Below are positions 48,933 through 61,696 of a DNA stretch of 64,000 nucleotides, piece by piece. Origin of the DNA: Ochotona curzoniae (taxonomy: Eukaryota > Chordata > Mammalia > Lagomorpha > Ochotonidae); contig NW_024466607.1 of NCBI RefSeq assembly GCF_017591425.1, forward strand, positions 13,524,501 to 13,588,500, written 5' to 3'. Position numbers and translations under genes: made by a program. Numbering within the stretch: position 1 is the stretch's first letter; each line of letters begins with the position of its first letter. The notes under the pieces are model-generated. The model was given only the letters and a program-made list of their open reading frames with translations, was not told where the DNA came from and did not search any database.

Positions 48933-50819
48933 TTGAGTTTTCAAACAAAAAATAAACGTGTTTATCCTTTACTATAATTCTTCCCCCAATACAAATAAGT
49001 GCATACACACACACCCTTCCCGCCCCTGTACCTCCTGCGGCTCCTCCTCCTGCCTCCTCCCTGACAGGCTCATCCATAGATGGTGCTCCCTATTCCTCTC
49101 ACTCAAATGCAGCCTTCCCTCTCCCTCCCTTCCTCATCCCCAGCCGTATGATGTCTCTGCTGCTTCCTTTTCTCTTCCTTATTCAGCAGCCACATGTGTC
49201 TGAGCACAAACACACAGGTGTGTTTACACACTTGGAGGCCACAGCAGGGAACACCTCCATTCACTGTTGGAAGCCTCAGGTGTGAAGCGGGGCTTCAAGG
49301 TTCACACACGCCAGGCCTGTGTGTGCCCAGCTCTCTCCCACATCCTCTCACATTGTGTCTCTGGTGTATTCCCCTTTGCCCATTCCTTGTCTAGGAAGCA
49401 CCCAGTCTACAGATCCATGACTGCTGAAGACACCTGCTTGCTTTCAGGGGCTGCCTGGGGCTGCAGGAAGGCAAGATGTCGCTGGCTGCTTTGTCCCTCT
49501 ATGCACATCTGCGTGGAAGGGTGTGTGCATGCCGCTCCGCAGAGAGTGTTAGCTAACAGCCCTGTTTTAGGGCATGTTCTTGCCTGCCTCGTAGGATGGC
49601 TCTTCCTTCTCAGGCATCAGGTCCGAGTACAAATAGCACCTGCTCCTGGGGAGGCCACCCCCTTACTGCCCACAATGCAGTAGCTCTATTCGTACCTCCT
49701 CCCACCTTCCAGCCACCCCATCACTTCGCCCTAAGTGGTAGATGAATTTCATCAAAAGTTGCCAATTAGCTGTCTCCCCTTCTAGCCGCTGCCTTTGCTG
49801 ACAGAGTCTGCCCTTGGGACCTGCTTGGACTAACAGCTTGTAACGGAAGGGATGGCCTGTCAGTTCCGAGGCTGGACCTGGAGATGCCTTGCCTGCTACT
49901 TTCCCTTCACCCCCACAGAACTTTTCATCACCATGTGTCCGAGCTGGGGGATGAGACAGCTGGGGACCAGAGCAAAGGCCAGGCAAGGGTAGAAGCTGCT
50001 AGTCAGCTTGCTGGCTGACTATGGATGCCGGGGAAACAGGCCCTGCTGAGATCAGCTAAGGCTAGGTGAGACCAGAACTGCCCTGCTGAGCCCAGCTTAC
50101 ATGGCCATGGATCATGAGCCACATCAATCCTTTTGCTTTAAGCTGTTGCATTTTGACACTGTTTTTTGTGCAGCCAAAAGCTAACAGAGGCATTTGACTT
50201 AGTTGCTTTGGAGTCTTCATCAGTGTTTGACACGACAGGGTGTTCTGTTTCTTCCTCCTTGCACAGTAACACTACCTGTTTTGCTAGTTTTGTTCAGTCA
50301 CGCATTCTTAGCTTTTAGGGTAGCATCTGGCCGTCTAAGGTGCCAAGACAGTTTTGACCAAATATATTCTTCACAAATGCTTAATGTGTTGCTGTGTTTG
50401 TGGAGGCTTTTGCTACTTTGTGGCTCTCAGGGTAAAGAAACATTCTGATTCCAATGAGAAGCCTTACAGTTACAGAGCAGGAGGTAACTCTAGGCAGGTA
50501 AACTCTAGGCAGAAGAAGTGGCACAGTGGCTTGGGAATTAGTTTGAATCCCCACTGTGTGGCCTTAGGCAACCAAGTGCTCCAATACCCACCAAGCTTCA
50601 TCTTACATTGTCATCGGACTTACAGCAGACAAGGTAGGTACTTGATTTTTTTTTTTTCTGGTGGAAAAGGGTTTGGGGCCAGGAATTGAGGGTAGGCAGG
50701 TGGGAATTTGAGGGGATGTAACTATCATGGGGAAGCCTGAGGCTCTCCATTGTTCAGGGTCACAGGAGAGAGAGCCCTTGAGGTCTTTCCCCAAGGATTG
50801 TGAGAGAGGGGAACCTGGC
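48933..50819. other. Unassigned intergenic sequence
   Basis: Several short frames are open, but none has conserved motifs or splice context. Confidence 0.4.
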
Positions 50820-51215
50820 AGCTGCTGGACTCAGCAGGGCATGGCGGCCACCATCTTGGCTGATGCCCTCATCATCTGATGGCCAGAGTATCTCTTGGCA
50901 CTGTCAATGTTTCCAGGCGCATTCAGGAGAGATTTGTGTCCTACTTGCTTGCAAAATCCGGTCCTCTTGCCTGTAGTATACAGAGATCCACTGGTCTCCG
51001 GGGTCCCTGAGACTGTTTCCGTCTGCACATGCCCAGGGAATGACCTACACCATCTTGCCTTTGGCCTCCTGGCTTCACTCTCTGCATCTTTTGCCCTTGA
51101 CAATTGGTTCACATAGACCGGGTTATCTCAAAACACCTGGTTCAACGTGAATGATGTTTCTGCCTTATTCATTTGTTGGGTTTCTCTGTAATGCTTAAAA
51201 ATGAATAAAAAAAAA
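50820..51215 (+). other. Unclassified block ending in AATAAA and A-run
   Basis: From 'atggcggccaccatcttggc' to 'aatgaataaaaaaaaaa' the block ends like a retroposed or LTR-type unit on the plus strand. I cannot name it, and I see no target duplication or terminal repeat. Confidence 0.3.
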
Positions 51216-51274
51216 AGTATACATATGGCTGCCTGGGCCTCTGGAGAGTGCCACATGGTCAGATGGCAGCCTGA

Positions 51275-51420
51275 GGGCCTAGCAGTGGTGTCCCTGTTTT
51301 ACAAAAGAGGAAATAGGCTCTGAGACGAGGCTGCCCAGCAAACCGCAGACATGGGGTAACCTCCTGACTACCCACTTCCGTAGAGTGCGCCCCTGGTGGG
51401 CAGATGCCACGTGTTGGACG
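51275..51420 (+). mobile_element. MIR remnant
   Basis: 'tccctgttttacaaaagaggaaa' and 'ggctctgagacgaggctgccc' follow the MIR core order. Confidence 0.6.
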
Positions 51421-52164
51421 GCCAGTGTGGCCCTGCCCTTAGCTGGCCCTTTCCTCTCCCAGCAACACTTTCACCATGGTCACCACCTGGCTCAGGGTCA
51501 CTGAATAAGGGCCAAGGTTGACAGCTGCTGACCTTTGGCCCTTCTTAGGGGTAGAGGGATGGGGAAAAACTGAAGCAATTATTCAGAGGGAACTTTGAAA
51601 CAGAGAAGTGAGCAAAATCTTTGAGGTCAATGGAGAGGAAGGGTGGGTCATGGCAGGGGGCGGGGGCGGTGGTGGTGGTGATGGCAATCAGAGGCTAGAG
51701 AGGTGGGAGGGGAGCCACAGCTCTGTCTTTCCCCAGGTGTCTCTCCTGGGTGGGCTCAAGTGCAGGGGGCAGAGGGAAGAGGTGTCACCAGTGCATGGCA
51801 GAGAATGGGAAACTGGTGGAGTCCCAGGCCCTACAGCCCAAGGTATGTTGAACGGAGCTCATGACACCATGTGACTCTGCGTTGGACAGGGTCCAGGCTA
51901 CCTGCTTTCCTGCAGACCCTTGGAGAGCCTTCCAGGTGCTGCCTGGCTTTCTCCCCAGATAACCTCCTTCTGCCGGACCCTGATGGCATGCTGGGCTGCA
52001 CGGCTCCATTCGGAGAGGTTGTCAGGTGCTGCTAGCTTTGAGGACATTTCCTTAAATGTGGTTGATCTCGAAAGCTCTGGCTCTTATTTCTAAGATGGAA
52101 CTCCTGAGCAAGCTGAAGTCCAGAAGGGAGTCTTAGTTTTTTGTTTTTTTAATCTATGCACTTT
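51421..52164. other. Unassigned intergenic sequence
   Basis: It contains a GGGGGCGGGGGCGGTGGTGG-type G-rich stretch at 51656-51676. No exon is supported. Confidence 0.4.
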
Positions 52165-52466
52165 CATTGTATTTGAAAGGCTGCATGTATGTGCACATGC
52201 TCGCATGCGTGCACACACGCACGCACACACACACACACATTTTCCATCGTCTGGTTCAAGCTCCACATGCTGGCCACAGCCAGGGGTTCTGGTTCAGGCC
52301 AAAGCCCAGGACCAGGGACTCCATCTGAGTCTCCCACATGGGTGACAGGGATCTAAATCTTTGAGTTAGATTGGAAGTGGAGGATCCTGGACTCTAACCC
52401 GGGTACTCTGATTTGGCACGCCGATGTTCCAAGTAACAATGTCATTACTGTACCAAGTACCTACCC
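52165..52466 (-). mobile_element. CSINE, old, minus
   Basis: Reverse-body motifs 'ccatcgtctggttcaagctcc', 'gagtctcccacatgggtgaca' and 'gtaccaagtacctaccc' are present. A CA repeat has expanded inside it. Confidence 0.75.
52211..52239 (+). repeat. (CA)n microsatellite
   Basis: CA units with CG interruptions, inside the SINE. Confidence 0.95.
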
Positions 52467-52751
52467 AGAGATTTAATTTTTAATGCAGAAAATAGAATTG
52501 ACAAATACTTATTCAGATTCATGGTTATAGTGTGATGTTTTATACATAATCATACATATACTGCAGAAAGATTAAATCGAGCAAATTAACATATCCATCA
52601 CCCCATCTGCTCATTTGCTTGTGGTGAGAACATTTATAAAACTGATTCTTTCAGCAATTTTCAAAGACCAACACATTAACCAGGCTCACTATGGACCCAA
52701 CGGATAGAATCTTAATTCGTTTCCTAGCAAGTACAAAGAATTGTTAAAAAG

Positions 52752-53186
52752 ATCATGAAAATTACACATTATGAAAAAGCTATGCAGGACCAGCATCATG
52801 GTGCTATAGGTTAACCTGCTGCCTGTGATGCCAGAATCCCAAATAGATGTTGGTTTGAATCTCAGCTGCTCTGCTTCCAAGCTAGCACCCTGCTAAAGTA
52901 CCTGGGAAAGCAGTAGAAGATGGCCCATGTGCTTGAACCCCTGTTTCTTGTGTGGGAGACTGGGCTGGAGCACCTGGCTCCAAGTTCCAAGCATTAGTTG
53001 TTGTGGCTATTTGGGGGTGTGATTCAGTGGATAGAATCAAACCCCTCCCCGCTTCTCTGAAACACTGCCTTTCAAATAAATAGATACATCTTTTTATAAA
53101 GGAAAAAAAATGCATGGATTTAAAAAAAATGTTCACATCAAAATATGTTTACATTTCTTTTATTCCCATGAGCTTTTCAAAGTGCG
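52752..53186 (+). mobile_element. MITE-like palindromic unit split by a CSINE
   Basis: The left part at 52752-52784 ('catgaaaattacacattatg', 'aaaaagctatgc') and the right part at 53109-53186 ('tgcatggatttaaaa', 'cccatgagcttttcaaag') join into one unit whose ends are imperfect inverted copies (TCATGAAAA and CATGAGCTTTT). A related copy is at 58697-58870. Confidence 0.55.
52786..53103 (+). mobile_element. CSINE inserted in the MITE-like unit
   Basis: The head is AGGACCAGCATCATGGTGC; the body and AAATAAATAGATAC tail match the older subfamily. Confidence 0.9.
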
Positions 53187-53589
53187 CTGGTGAGTGCTCC
53201 CTCCATGCCTGGGGACTTGAGCAGGCATGCACACAGGAGGAAGCACCAGCCCAGGGTCTGAGGTCAGCTGCTCCATCACCTACCAGTAAGTTCTACTCTG
53301 GGCCCCCGTATAACAGACCTGGCCTTCTGATGTGGTTGCTTTCATGTGGCCAATTTGAACCTGAGGCCATTTTGACACAGCTATTTTGATGCTGTGGAAA
53401 ATTTCTGGCTTTTTTTTCAAAGCATCAGCTATTAAAATTTTTTTCTTTTCAAATTTGTCAAATGTCACGTACCACAGGTACAGGGGCCCCTGTTCACGAG
53501 AAAGTCGGGGGTCTAGCTGAACTTGATCTTGGCAGTGAGTTATCAGCTCTAACGCCAAAGGCATGTTCCAGGAAAGAAGGAACTGACCT
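53187..53589. other. Unassigned intergenic sequence
   Basis: Nothing is recognised. Confidence 0.4.
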
Positions 53590-54540
53590 GCTTCACAGCA
53601 GTGGAAAACTTCTGAGAATGACCCTCAAGAGATGAAGACGAGTCAAAGACTGGAAGAATATATTTGCTAGAAACGCATCTGCTAAAAGATTGCTCTCCAG
53701 CATATATCAAGAAGTCTTAAAACTTAATAAGGAAAAACCTGATTTTAAAAAAGTTGTAAGACCTGAACACTTGAGCAGACACCTTCTGGAAGATCTCCAA
53801 GTGGCAAACGGCCTTATGAGAAGATGCTCAAGACCAGAGATGACTAGGGAGGTGCAAATGGAAATGTGATTGAGATACTACTGTGCACCTGTTCGAATGG
53901 CCCAGATCAGAGAACACCAATGGCAGCTGGCATGGAGCCACAGACTCTTCTGTTCATTGCTGGCTGCAAGACAGAAAGGGCCAGCCACTTTGGACGTGGT
54001 TGGCAAGATTCTCACAAAACTAACCCAGTGATCCTAGCTGGGTTGATCCCCATGAGTTGGAAATGTCTGTGTGCCCAGAACCCTGCACAGTGATCCTTAG
54101 AACAGCATTATTCCTCGTTGCCCAAGCTGGGATGCAACCCAGATGTCCTCCAGCAGGTGCACAAGCTGTGGTGTACCCAGATGAGGGATAGTATTCAGTG
54201 CTAAAACTGATAGGAAATATCAAGCCAGGCAGAGAGTCAGGGAGAGAGTTTCCAGGCGGTATTTTGTTAGGTTGAAGGAGCCAATCTGAAAAGGCTACCT
54301 ACTGTATGAATTTTTCCAACCACAGGACATTCTGGAAGAGAGAAAGTCAAGGGGACAATCAAAGGGTGCTAAGGGTTGAGAGGAAGGGACGGATGAAACA
54401 GGTGGAGCACAGGGGACATTTAGGGCAACGAAACTGCTCTGCGAGACCCTGTAATGGTGAGTAGGCGTTATTCATGCATTTGCCTTAACTCACAGGTTAC
54501 TCAACACCAAGAGTGAGCACCAAGACTTTGGGTCATACGG
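53590..54540 (+). mobile_element. Ancient L1 3' half remnant
   Basis: L1 ORF2 text appears in order: 'agactggaagaatatatttgc', 'agtcttaaaacttaataagg', 'gacctgaacacttgagcagac', 'tgagatactactgtgcacc', 'ccagatgtcctccagcagg', 'gtagtattcagtgctaaaac'-like motifs. Many indels break the frame, so it is an old L1M copy. Confidence 0.85.
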
Positions 54541-55099
54541 ATATGTCTCTGTTCGTTTATCAGGCCTGAAATGTGTCTCCCTGTGTTGCGGCCAGTGCTA
54601 CTGCGGAAGGCTGGGGAGGAGAAGGGGTTAAGTGGGAACTCTGAACTTGCCCTACACTTTTGCTGCCAAGATGAAACAGTTCTGAATTTTTTTTTTTTAA
54701 TTTTTAAAAATCCAGGCTGCCAGAACTTCTCATAATTACTGTTATCGCTGCAGATGTCCCCTGAGGCCTCTGTCCTTGGAGGGTGGTAGAAGGGAGGGGC
54801 TTAAGGCACCCTGGTGTCTTTCTACAGGTAACTGTTCCTAGAAGACAATGAAGACCAAGGGGGTGGTGGTGGGCGGGGCGGAGGGCAGTGCCTGCAGCCG
54901 CTGTGCTGCGTCTGGACAGCTAAGAGGAAGTTTCACCTAGAGGGTTGGTTCTGGTGTTTGTTGCTTGCCGAAAAACCTTGAGGTTTTGCTGTTTCTGTTT
55001 GCTGCCCCACACAGCAACTGGGAAGCTGTTAAAAATGGAAATGGATCCTATCAATGTTGTTGCCTACAGAAATGCATTTGGTTGGGAGTGGAGTGTTTG
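54541..55099. other. Unassigned intergenic sequence
   Basis: No exon or repeat is recognised. Confidence 0.4.
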
Positions 55100-55335
55100 T
55101 TGATTCGTTTGGCATAGTGGTTAAGCCTTGGGTTAAGACACTGACACTTCATCTTAGAGTGGCCTGCATTTGAGTTCTGGCTCTGTTTTTGAGTCCAGCT
55201 TCCTGCTCATGCGCACCCTGGGAGGCAGTTCCAAGATGGAGTTCCAAGCTCCCAGCTTCCTCCTCAGTCATCAGGGGGCATTTGGAAAGTCACCTAGCAA
55301 ATGGGAGCTCATTCTCTCTGCTCTCAAATAAAAAC
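55100..55335 (+). mobile_element. CSINE, very old
   Basis: 'tttggcatagtggttaagcc', 'tgagttctggctctg' and 'ctctcaaataaaaac' keep the CSINE order, with strong divergence. Confidence 0.65.
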
Positions 55336-57383
55336 AAAAACCTTCAGTGGCTTTCTGTATACCTAATATCAGACCAATCAGTGCTGCTTATGGGGCCTCA
55401 AATTTGCACGAAATCTGCCCCTCCCACTTCTCTGGCCATCTGTCTCCCTCATACTGCTCTCATGTTGGATGAGCCAAGTTATTCCCATCCTGCTCCAGTC
55501 TTTGCATGCGAGGGCACTTTTGGCTATTCAAGGTCTCACATGTTCTTACCCTGTATGGGGGAGCCTACCCTGTTGCCCCGCTGCCCCATATTTGGAGCAT
55601 CTCTCTCTCTCTCTGGACTAATTCCATACAGCTCATACCAGCACTGAGCATCCTCTGTCCTGTTGACTGCCACCCCCTGTGCTCAATGGAAAACTCTGAA
55701 GGGAAGAAGGGATGATGCCCACCAGGACCAGAGGGGGCAACCACGACTGCAAAGCCCTCATGAGATTGACCTCACGAGTCATGCACTGCGTGTGTGCGTG
55801 CACAGGACCTCGGTGGCTGATTGCCCTTATCTAGAACTCCCGGCTGCCCCACATTTGAACCTTTAACCTCCACGCTGAGCTCCGGTGGTGGCAGACATTA
55901 AAGGTGCTCTCACACCTTAGCCATACCCTAAACAGTGCTAACATACCACTCTGTTAAAACCAACACTTCCTCTCACATCACCTCTCTAGTAAAGCGACTC
56001 ATGTGCTTCCAGAGCCATCCACTGCTGCTGCTCTCCCTCCTCCTCCAAGAGCCCATCGTTGGCCAGCTCCTGCGAGTCCCTCACCATGGCTGCTTTCCCT
56101 GCATCCCCACTACCCCATGGTGTGGGCCATGTCCCTCTCCTGGTCTCCCAGCCTTCCTATTCCCTTTCCTTCTCTGACAGGTGTCTCTTCACTGGCATCC
56201 CAGGATAAAATGGCTCCTTTCTTTCCATTCTCGTCAAGGTATTGATGGCTGCCCACAAACCTGATGAGTTCAAAGAACCTGGCAGGAATTCCAGAATATT
56301 GGGGTAGCTAGCACCGGCCCCGTATTTAACCCCACTGGAGAAGCAGGAGCCCTATCCCATTCAACGCCACCACCTCCCAAGAACTGCAGCTTTGTCATTG
56401 GCTTATGTCACCAAGTGAGCCATATGGACTCTTGGTGGTAGAAACACCAACTACTGAACCACACAGGGCATGTGGGGGACCACCAGCTACTCTAGCCATG
56501 GACATTTATATTCCAGCCAACTGCAATGCCGTATATATAGTGCTTAATCACAGCTCATCTGCTGCGTGCAGCTGCATGCTGGGCTATGCAGGCACCAGGC
56601 ACTCACACGGGCTGCAGCAAGCTCCCCTGTGGGCATATGCTCAGTTCACATCTTTCTTCGATGCAGTTAGAAGGTATGCAATGAGCTCCTAGAATGGGCA
56701 GCTGGGCTACAACCATTGTCACAGAAGGCAGTTGCCTATTCCCCATCTTTACGACTTCCTGGGAAAGACAACTCTAACAGAAGTTACTCTTCAGGAGTTT
56801 CAACCTGGGTTCCCTTGGACCTGCACTTGTCTGACCTTTACCTCCAAACCATCCTGACTTTGGCTTAAACCAGTCAAGGGAAGGTCTTCATTCATGCAGG
56901 CAAGGACAGCCCCACCTTCTTCCAAGGGCCCCAACTTCCCAATTCAGTACAGAGCAGAGCAGGATTATTGACCTGGTTTTAGATGAGAAGGGGACTGAAG
57001 GGTTCATTTCTCTGCCAGTGGTTGTTTTGGACTCTTTGCATTTGGGGATGAACCACAATGAATCCAGCCCTGGTATTGCCGTTGGTGCCCACAACAAAAT
57101 TAACTCGTCCCGATACAGATGTGGGAGATTGTGGAATGCTGCTTTGATTCCACCATTGTTCTACAAGATGTGGTACCCGTCCCAGGATCCACTGCCCTGT
57201 TCTGCAGCACTCACTCACGTGAAAGGGTGGGACGGTATGGGGGAAATGATGGTCTTGCCACCGTTACCATCACACAGCTTTATAGTCTAGCTGTAAAGAC
57301 AGGATCACAGCACAGCAAAAGCATGGGCTTTCCCTCAGAGAGAGGAAGAGAGAGGGAGGGACCTGGGAGCTGGCATCAAAGTG
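55336..57383. other. Unassigned intergenic sequence
   Basis: A short TC tract lies at 55601-55614. Frames at 55189-55647 and 56405-56692 have no recognisable domains. Confidence 0.4.
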
Positions 57384-57683
57384 CAGTAGAATAAGTTTCT
57401 GCCTGTGGCACCGGCATCACAAATGGGTACCCAATTGAGTCCTGGTTGTTCCACTTCTGATCCAGCTCCTTGCTCATGTGCCTGGGAAAACAGCAGAGAA
57501 TGGCCCAAGTGCTTGGGTCCCTGCACATGTGTGGGAGACCAGGGAGAAACTCCTAGTTCCTGACTTTGGATCTGCTCAGCTCCAGCTGTTGCAGTCATTT
57601 GGGGAGTGAACCAGTGGGTGGAAGATCTCTGTCCCTCCTTCTCTCTGTAAATCTGCCTTTCAAGTAAAAATAAAAATGAATTT
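57384..57683 (+). mobile_element. CSINE, old
   Basis: 'cctgtggcaccggcatcacaaatg', 'ttccacttctgatccagctcc' and 'gtgaaccagtgggtggaaga' match, with an AAATAAAAATG tail. Confidence 0.9.
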
Positions 57684-58696
57684 TTAAAAAGAGGGACTTA
57701 CACTAGATGCCAACAAAAGGAACCCCATTTTCCCTACATCTCCTTCGGGAACAAGAGTGAAGTCCTGGGAGGGAGGTGACTGCTGGCACAGGCTTTGATG
57801 TTCCCCGGATTTGTCTTCTCCACCCAGACTATGGGGCCCACAGGAGGGGAGACCTTTCCACAGTGGTCCAAGGACTCCTCCTTTTCCCTCACTGCCTCGC
57901 TGGCCAGTGGGAGTAAGCTGTGTCACCAGGCACGCTCTCCCACAGTGAGGGGAAAGCAGAGCACACAGCAGACGGCAGTCCTCCCTGGAGGCACCTGTAG
58001 TCCTCCGCTCCCAGAGGCTTGCCCAGGTTGGCTGAATCTGACTTAAGGGCCATTAGAGACACTATGTGCTTAACAAACCAAAACGTGGGTGAGGTCCCCT
58101 GGGGATTTCACTGGTCAGTCACACCATAGGGTGGGGACCCCGCAGTGCTGGCTCCAAGGCTGATGAATCAGCCATTTCTTTCGTTCTTACTGCGCAGGCC
58201 CCCTCGGTTCACGCGGCACACGCGCTGACTCCCCACAGAGCTAGTCAGTTGAACACTCATGAGCTGTGTACTAATTGGTGAGGATGGGGTGGGCGGCGGC
58301 GTCTGGGAGGAGCCCCGCGCCCCAGGAGAGTATCCCTGAGTCTGCGCGATCAAGAATATACTGAGAACAGGAAATTTCATCTGCACTAGGGTGCATAGGT
58401 GATGCCGTCTCCTTGGCTGGGACATGACTTAAGGGGTCTTGGTCATGAGGAGGACTCGCCCATCGCATTTGGGGTTGACGGCCTCCCCGGGACTGTGGAT
58501 GGGCAGAGTTCAACGTGAGTTTCATTCAGAACCTTTTGTAAGTTTGGTTTTTCAAAATGTTCTCAGAACACCCCGATGAATAAGCAGAATGCTATTAGCG
58601 CTGTGGTAACATAGCTGATGCAGCCATCTGACTGTGCTCACCACCACTCCCAATTCTCAGGCATCTCTGGCCACCCAGCACTGGGTGTCCCTACCA
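57684..58696. other. Unassigned intergenic sequence
   Basis: No exon or repeat is recognised. Confidence 0.4.
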
Positions 58697-58870
58697 TGAA
58701 AGTTCTAGAAAACTATATATTATGAAAAGAAAGCATGTGTTGATTTTGAAATTTTTGTGCCAGAAAAAAATCTACCTTTTTGATTCCATTGTTATGAACA
58801 TTTTACAGACTATACTCTTTGTTATGAACATTTTAAAGCCCCAGTGTACATGAATGAAATTTCAAAAAAA
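58697..58870 (+). mobile_element. MITE-like unit, second copy
   Basis: 'tatatattatgaaaag', 'ttgattttgaaatttttgtgcc' and 'ttttgattccattgttatgaac' parallel the unit at 52752-53186. TTGTTATGAACATTTTA occurs twice (about 58788 and 58818), a local tandem duplication. Confidence 0.5.
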
Positions 58871-60740
58871 TTTGGCAGCTCCCTCCCCCCTCAAAAAAAC
58901 CCAGATTCTTTTATTCCATTTTTCCACGATCATTTTGGAGATGGCCTCATACCTGGGGGGTCTGTTCAAGCGACGTAATTAAAAAACAGGTGTGTCCTTC
59001 TGGCCAGCCCCGTGAGGCGACTCGTCCCCACCCACTGTGTGCAGCAGCACCCTGCCTGGGAGATGTCAACAGGCTTCCTCAGACTCTGCTCTCTCCTTGC
59101 CCCCTGGTCCTCGGGTCTTCTCCTTTCTGGCTGCAAGAAACTTTACTCCTTTGATCTCCCCACTCCCCTCCCTCCCCGGCTAACCCCCTTCCCCCACGGC
59201 TTCCTTTTCTGGTTTTTCTATCCCTTAGCTGCGGGAGGTGCACAGCAGGCCTGCCTCTCTCCCTGGGCAGGGAGTGCCCAACCTTTCCCCAGAGGACGAG
59301 TGCTGAGAACTGCTGGGGCCAGCCTTCTCCTGGAGCCTCCGGCTTTGGCCTCCACGGTGAGTCTCCTGCCTCCTCCTTCTCCCCTGGCCCAGTCACCTGT
59401 GTCCTCCATCGTACGGTGCCGGTGAAGACTCCTAGAAGTCATCTCACTCACACTCTTTGTGTGTTTGCAGGGATCACAGACACCAGGCATTCTGCCAGGA
59501 ACTTCTAGCAAGGTAAAGGTAACTTGGTGGTGATCGACTCAGACTCCTTGCAGGGTGAGTAATACTAACTTCCCCACCCACGCTGGTGAAGTTTGGGTTC
59601 ATAGCAACATGTGTATCCGTACCTTAAAGGAAGGAAAGGAGATGCAGGTGGTGGGCACAGGTGACAGGAAGGTGGCCAGGGGCTGTGAAAATGAAACTCC
59701 TAGGAGGGACCCAGAGAAAGGGTCCTTTGTGGTGGTGACACTGGGAGCAGATAGGACACTGAGAGGCAAACAGATGCCACAGCTGTGTCGCACACTCATG
59801 GCAAGTGGTCGTGGAAGACTACCGATGGCAAGGCCAGACCATAATTGCCAGGTGGTCTGACTGCCCCTCTGTAACTGTGTGTCCCTGTCGCTGTCTGTGT
59901 GAGGTCGTGTCACAGAGCAAACATCTCTGAAAAAATGCATGTCAGTTATCTAATGTTAGCTGTACCGCTGAAGGGTGTTTGGCGGGGTTCTGTTTTCTTA
60001 GAGAGATGCTTGCATTTGGGGGTTCTGTTTGTGCACTGTGAAAAGATAGAAATGAGATGATTTCAAATGACTCATCGTGGGTACCACTTGGTTCTGTGAA
60101 GCACAGTCAGCTCTTTGGTTCTGAAGTAGCCTGCTTGGAAGGCAGCCGGTCCTGCGGGTCAATTTGGGTGGAGGCTGCCCCCCTCACTCCCTTTGCTGAA
60201 GGAACCAAAGCACCTACAGCTACATGGCTCACAAAACTACCCCCCCACCATCACCACCAAGTGGGAGAATAGAAGCAGAACTTACAAAAAAGAAAAAAAA
60301 AAGCAAGAGATGAGTCAACCTCCATATAGCAAACTGGACAAAGATCCCAACTCACCGGTAATGTCCCTCCCATTGGGCTGCCATGAACCCTAGAGGCTAT
60401 GGGTGTGGGCAGGTGCCCACTGGCTATGTGAGGACTGGGGAGTACAGTCAGGGGGCTGGGCAGCGCTGGGTTCCAGGCTGACCTTGCTAACAGGCACCTT
60501 TCATCGCTGAGCAGTCTGTAATTCTTGGGCTCCTTTCCTTTCCTCTACCCGGCACCCCAGCATCCTCAGCATCAGGATTTTCTTTTTTTGTTTTTGAGGT
60601 GTTTTTCTCGACCTAGAGCAATGACCACCCTTCTGCTCACAGCATGTCCCTGTATTCTTGTGCCTTTGAGGGCTAGTAAAAGTACCATCTCTTCAATGAT
60701 GGTTGTCTGGATTTGCTTAGTCCTAGTTCTGACGGTGCCC
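58871..60740. other. Unassigned sequence with one splice-like exon
   Basis: The candidate exon at 59471-59512 is listed separately. No repeats are recognised with confidence. Confidence 0.4.
59471..59512 (+). other. Candidate 42-bp exon, gene unknown
   Basis: A good acceptor (TTTGTGTGTTTGCAG) and donor (AAG then GTAAAG) bracket 42 bp, open in frame as GSQTPGILPGTSSK. No homologue is recognised, and chance splice pairs of this size are common. Confidence 0.15.
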
Positions 60741-60860
60741 TACAGCCCTTTCCGTTGTTGGTATTTGTTGCTGCGACTTTTCCCACTGTACTTGAGTGGG
60801 AAGTTCCTTGAGGTCATGGTTCATCCCTGATTCCCGGTGAAAGCCCAGCAGGTGCAGGTT
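60741..60860 (+). mobile_element. Probable L2 3' end remnant
   Basis: 'agtgggaagttccttgaggtcatgg' and the following 'cctgattcccggtgaaagcccagcaggtgc' resemble the L2 3' end. Tentative. Confidence 0.45.
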
Positions 60861-60929
60861 GGCTGTGGGGTAAGGCAGGTGCCACACAGCTCTCTGTGTT
60901 CCACAGACAGCATTTTCACAGATCATTGT

Positions 60930-61110
60930 CCCTGACCCTGGCCAGCAAGCCCTTGAATGAGCTGGGCTATCTCCTCCTCCACTACCCACCTCCTCCAATG
61001 CCCAGGAAGCTCAGGCTTACTGAGAGTGTGTCATTTCTTGCCAAGGTCACTAGGGCACAGAGAGGTGGGTTAAGGGGTAGGTGAGGGTTATGACCTTGGG
61101 TCCAGTGTTT
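60930..61110 (+). mobile_element. MIR remnant
   Basis: 'ggaagctcaggcttactgagagtg', 'ttgccaaggtcactagggcac' and 'gaccttgggtccagtg' match the MIR core and 3' part in order. Confidence 0.65.
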
Positions 61111-61664
61111 TTTTTTTTTCCCCCGCCACACTTCCTTATGCTGCAAAAACACAGGCACCTCTTAGAATTGGGGCAGCTGCTGCACACTGACTCAGCTGTC
61201 CATCACTGCTGGTATGGGGCTGGAGGCTCCTGGCTCTCCTGTGTGGGGTCTTGGGTGGGTTTTTTTCCCCCTCCTTATGCTTTCCCTTCCTACTCGGGAT
61301 CAAGTAGAAAATGAATGCAAGCCGGTGCCTGCGCAGCTGGCGGCACCACACATTCAACAAGTCTCCACGAAGTTCCCAGACACCGTGGCGTGCACCTGGG
61401 CAGCTGGGCAGCCGCGTGCTCTGCTGTCACAACTCACCTCTTTCCAGTTTCTCTCCAAACCAGATGCACATTTGCCATGGAAGGAAGAGAAACTTCTACC
61501 ACACAGCTAGTGAGTGCAGGATTTTGCCGGTGCCAAGAATAGTCTGGGGGAGTTTAATCGCTAGCCTTGAACTCGGGGTACCAGCTGCTTCCGCACCAGC
61601 TGTGCAGGCTGCAAGGTGCCCCTTCAGATTTTGTAAGCAGTTGTGCTGAGAGGGCACAAGCTGC

Positions 61665-61696
<32 letters not shown>

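Noticed and set aside
51388..51402. Reverse CTCF motif (CGCCCCTGGTGGG)
   Set aside because: It is one G short of the core consensus and lies at the edge of a MIR remnant, so it was not called.
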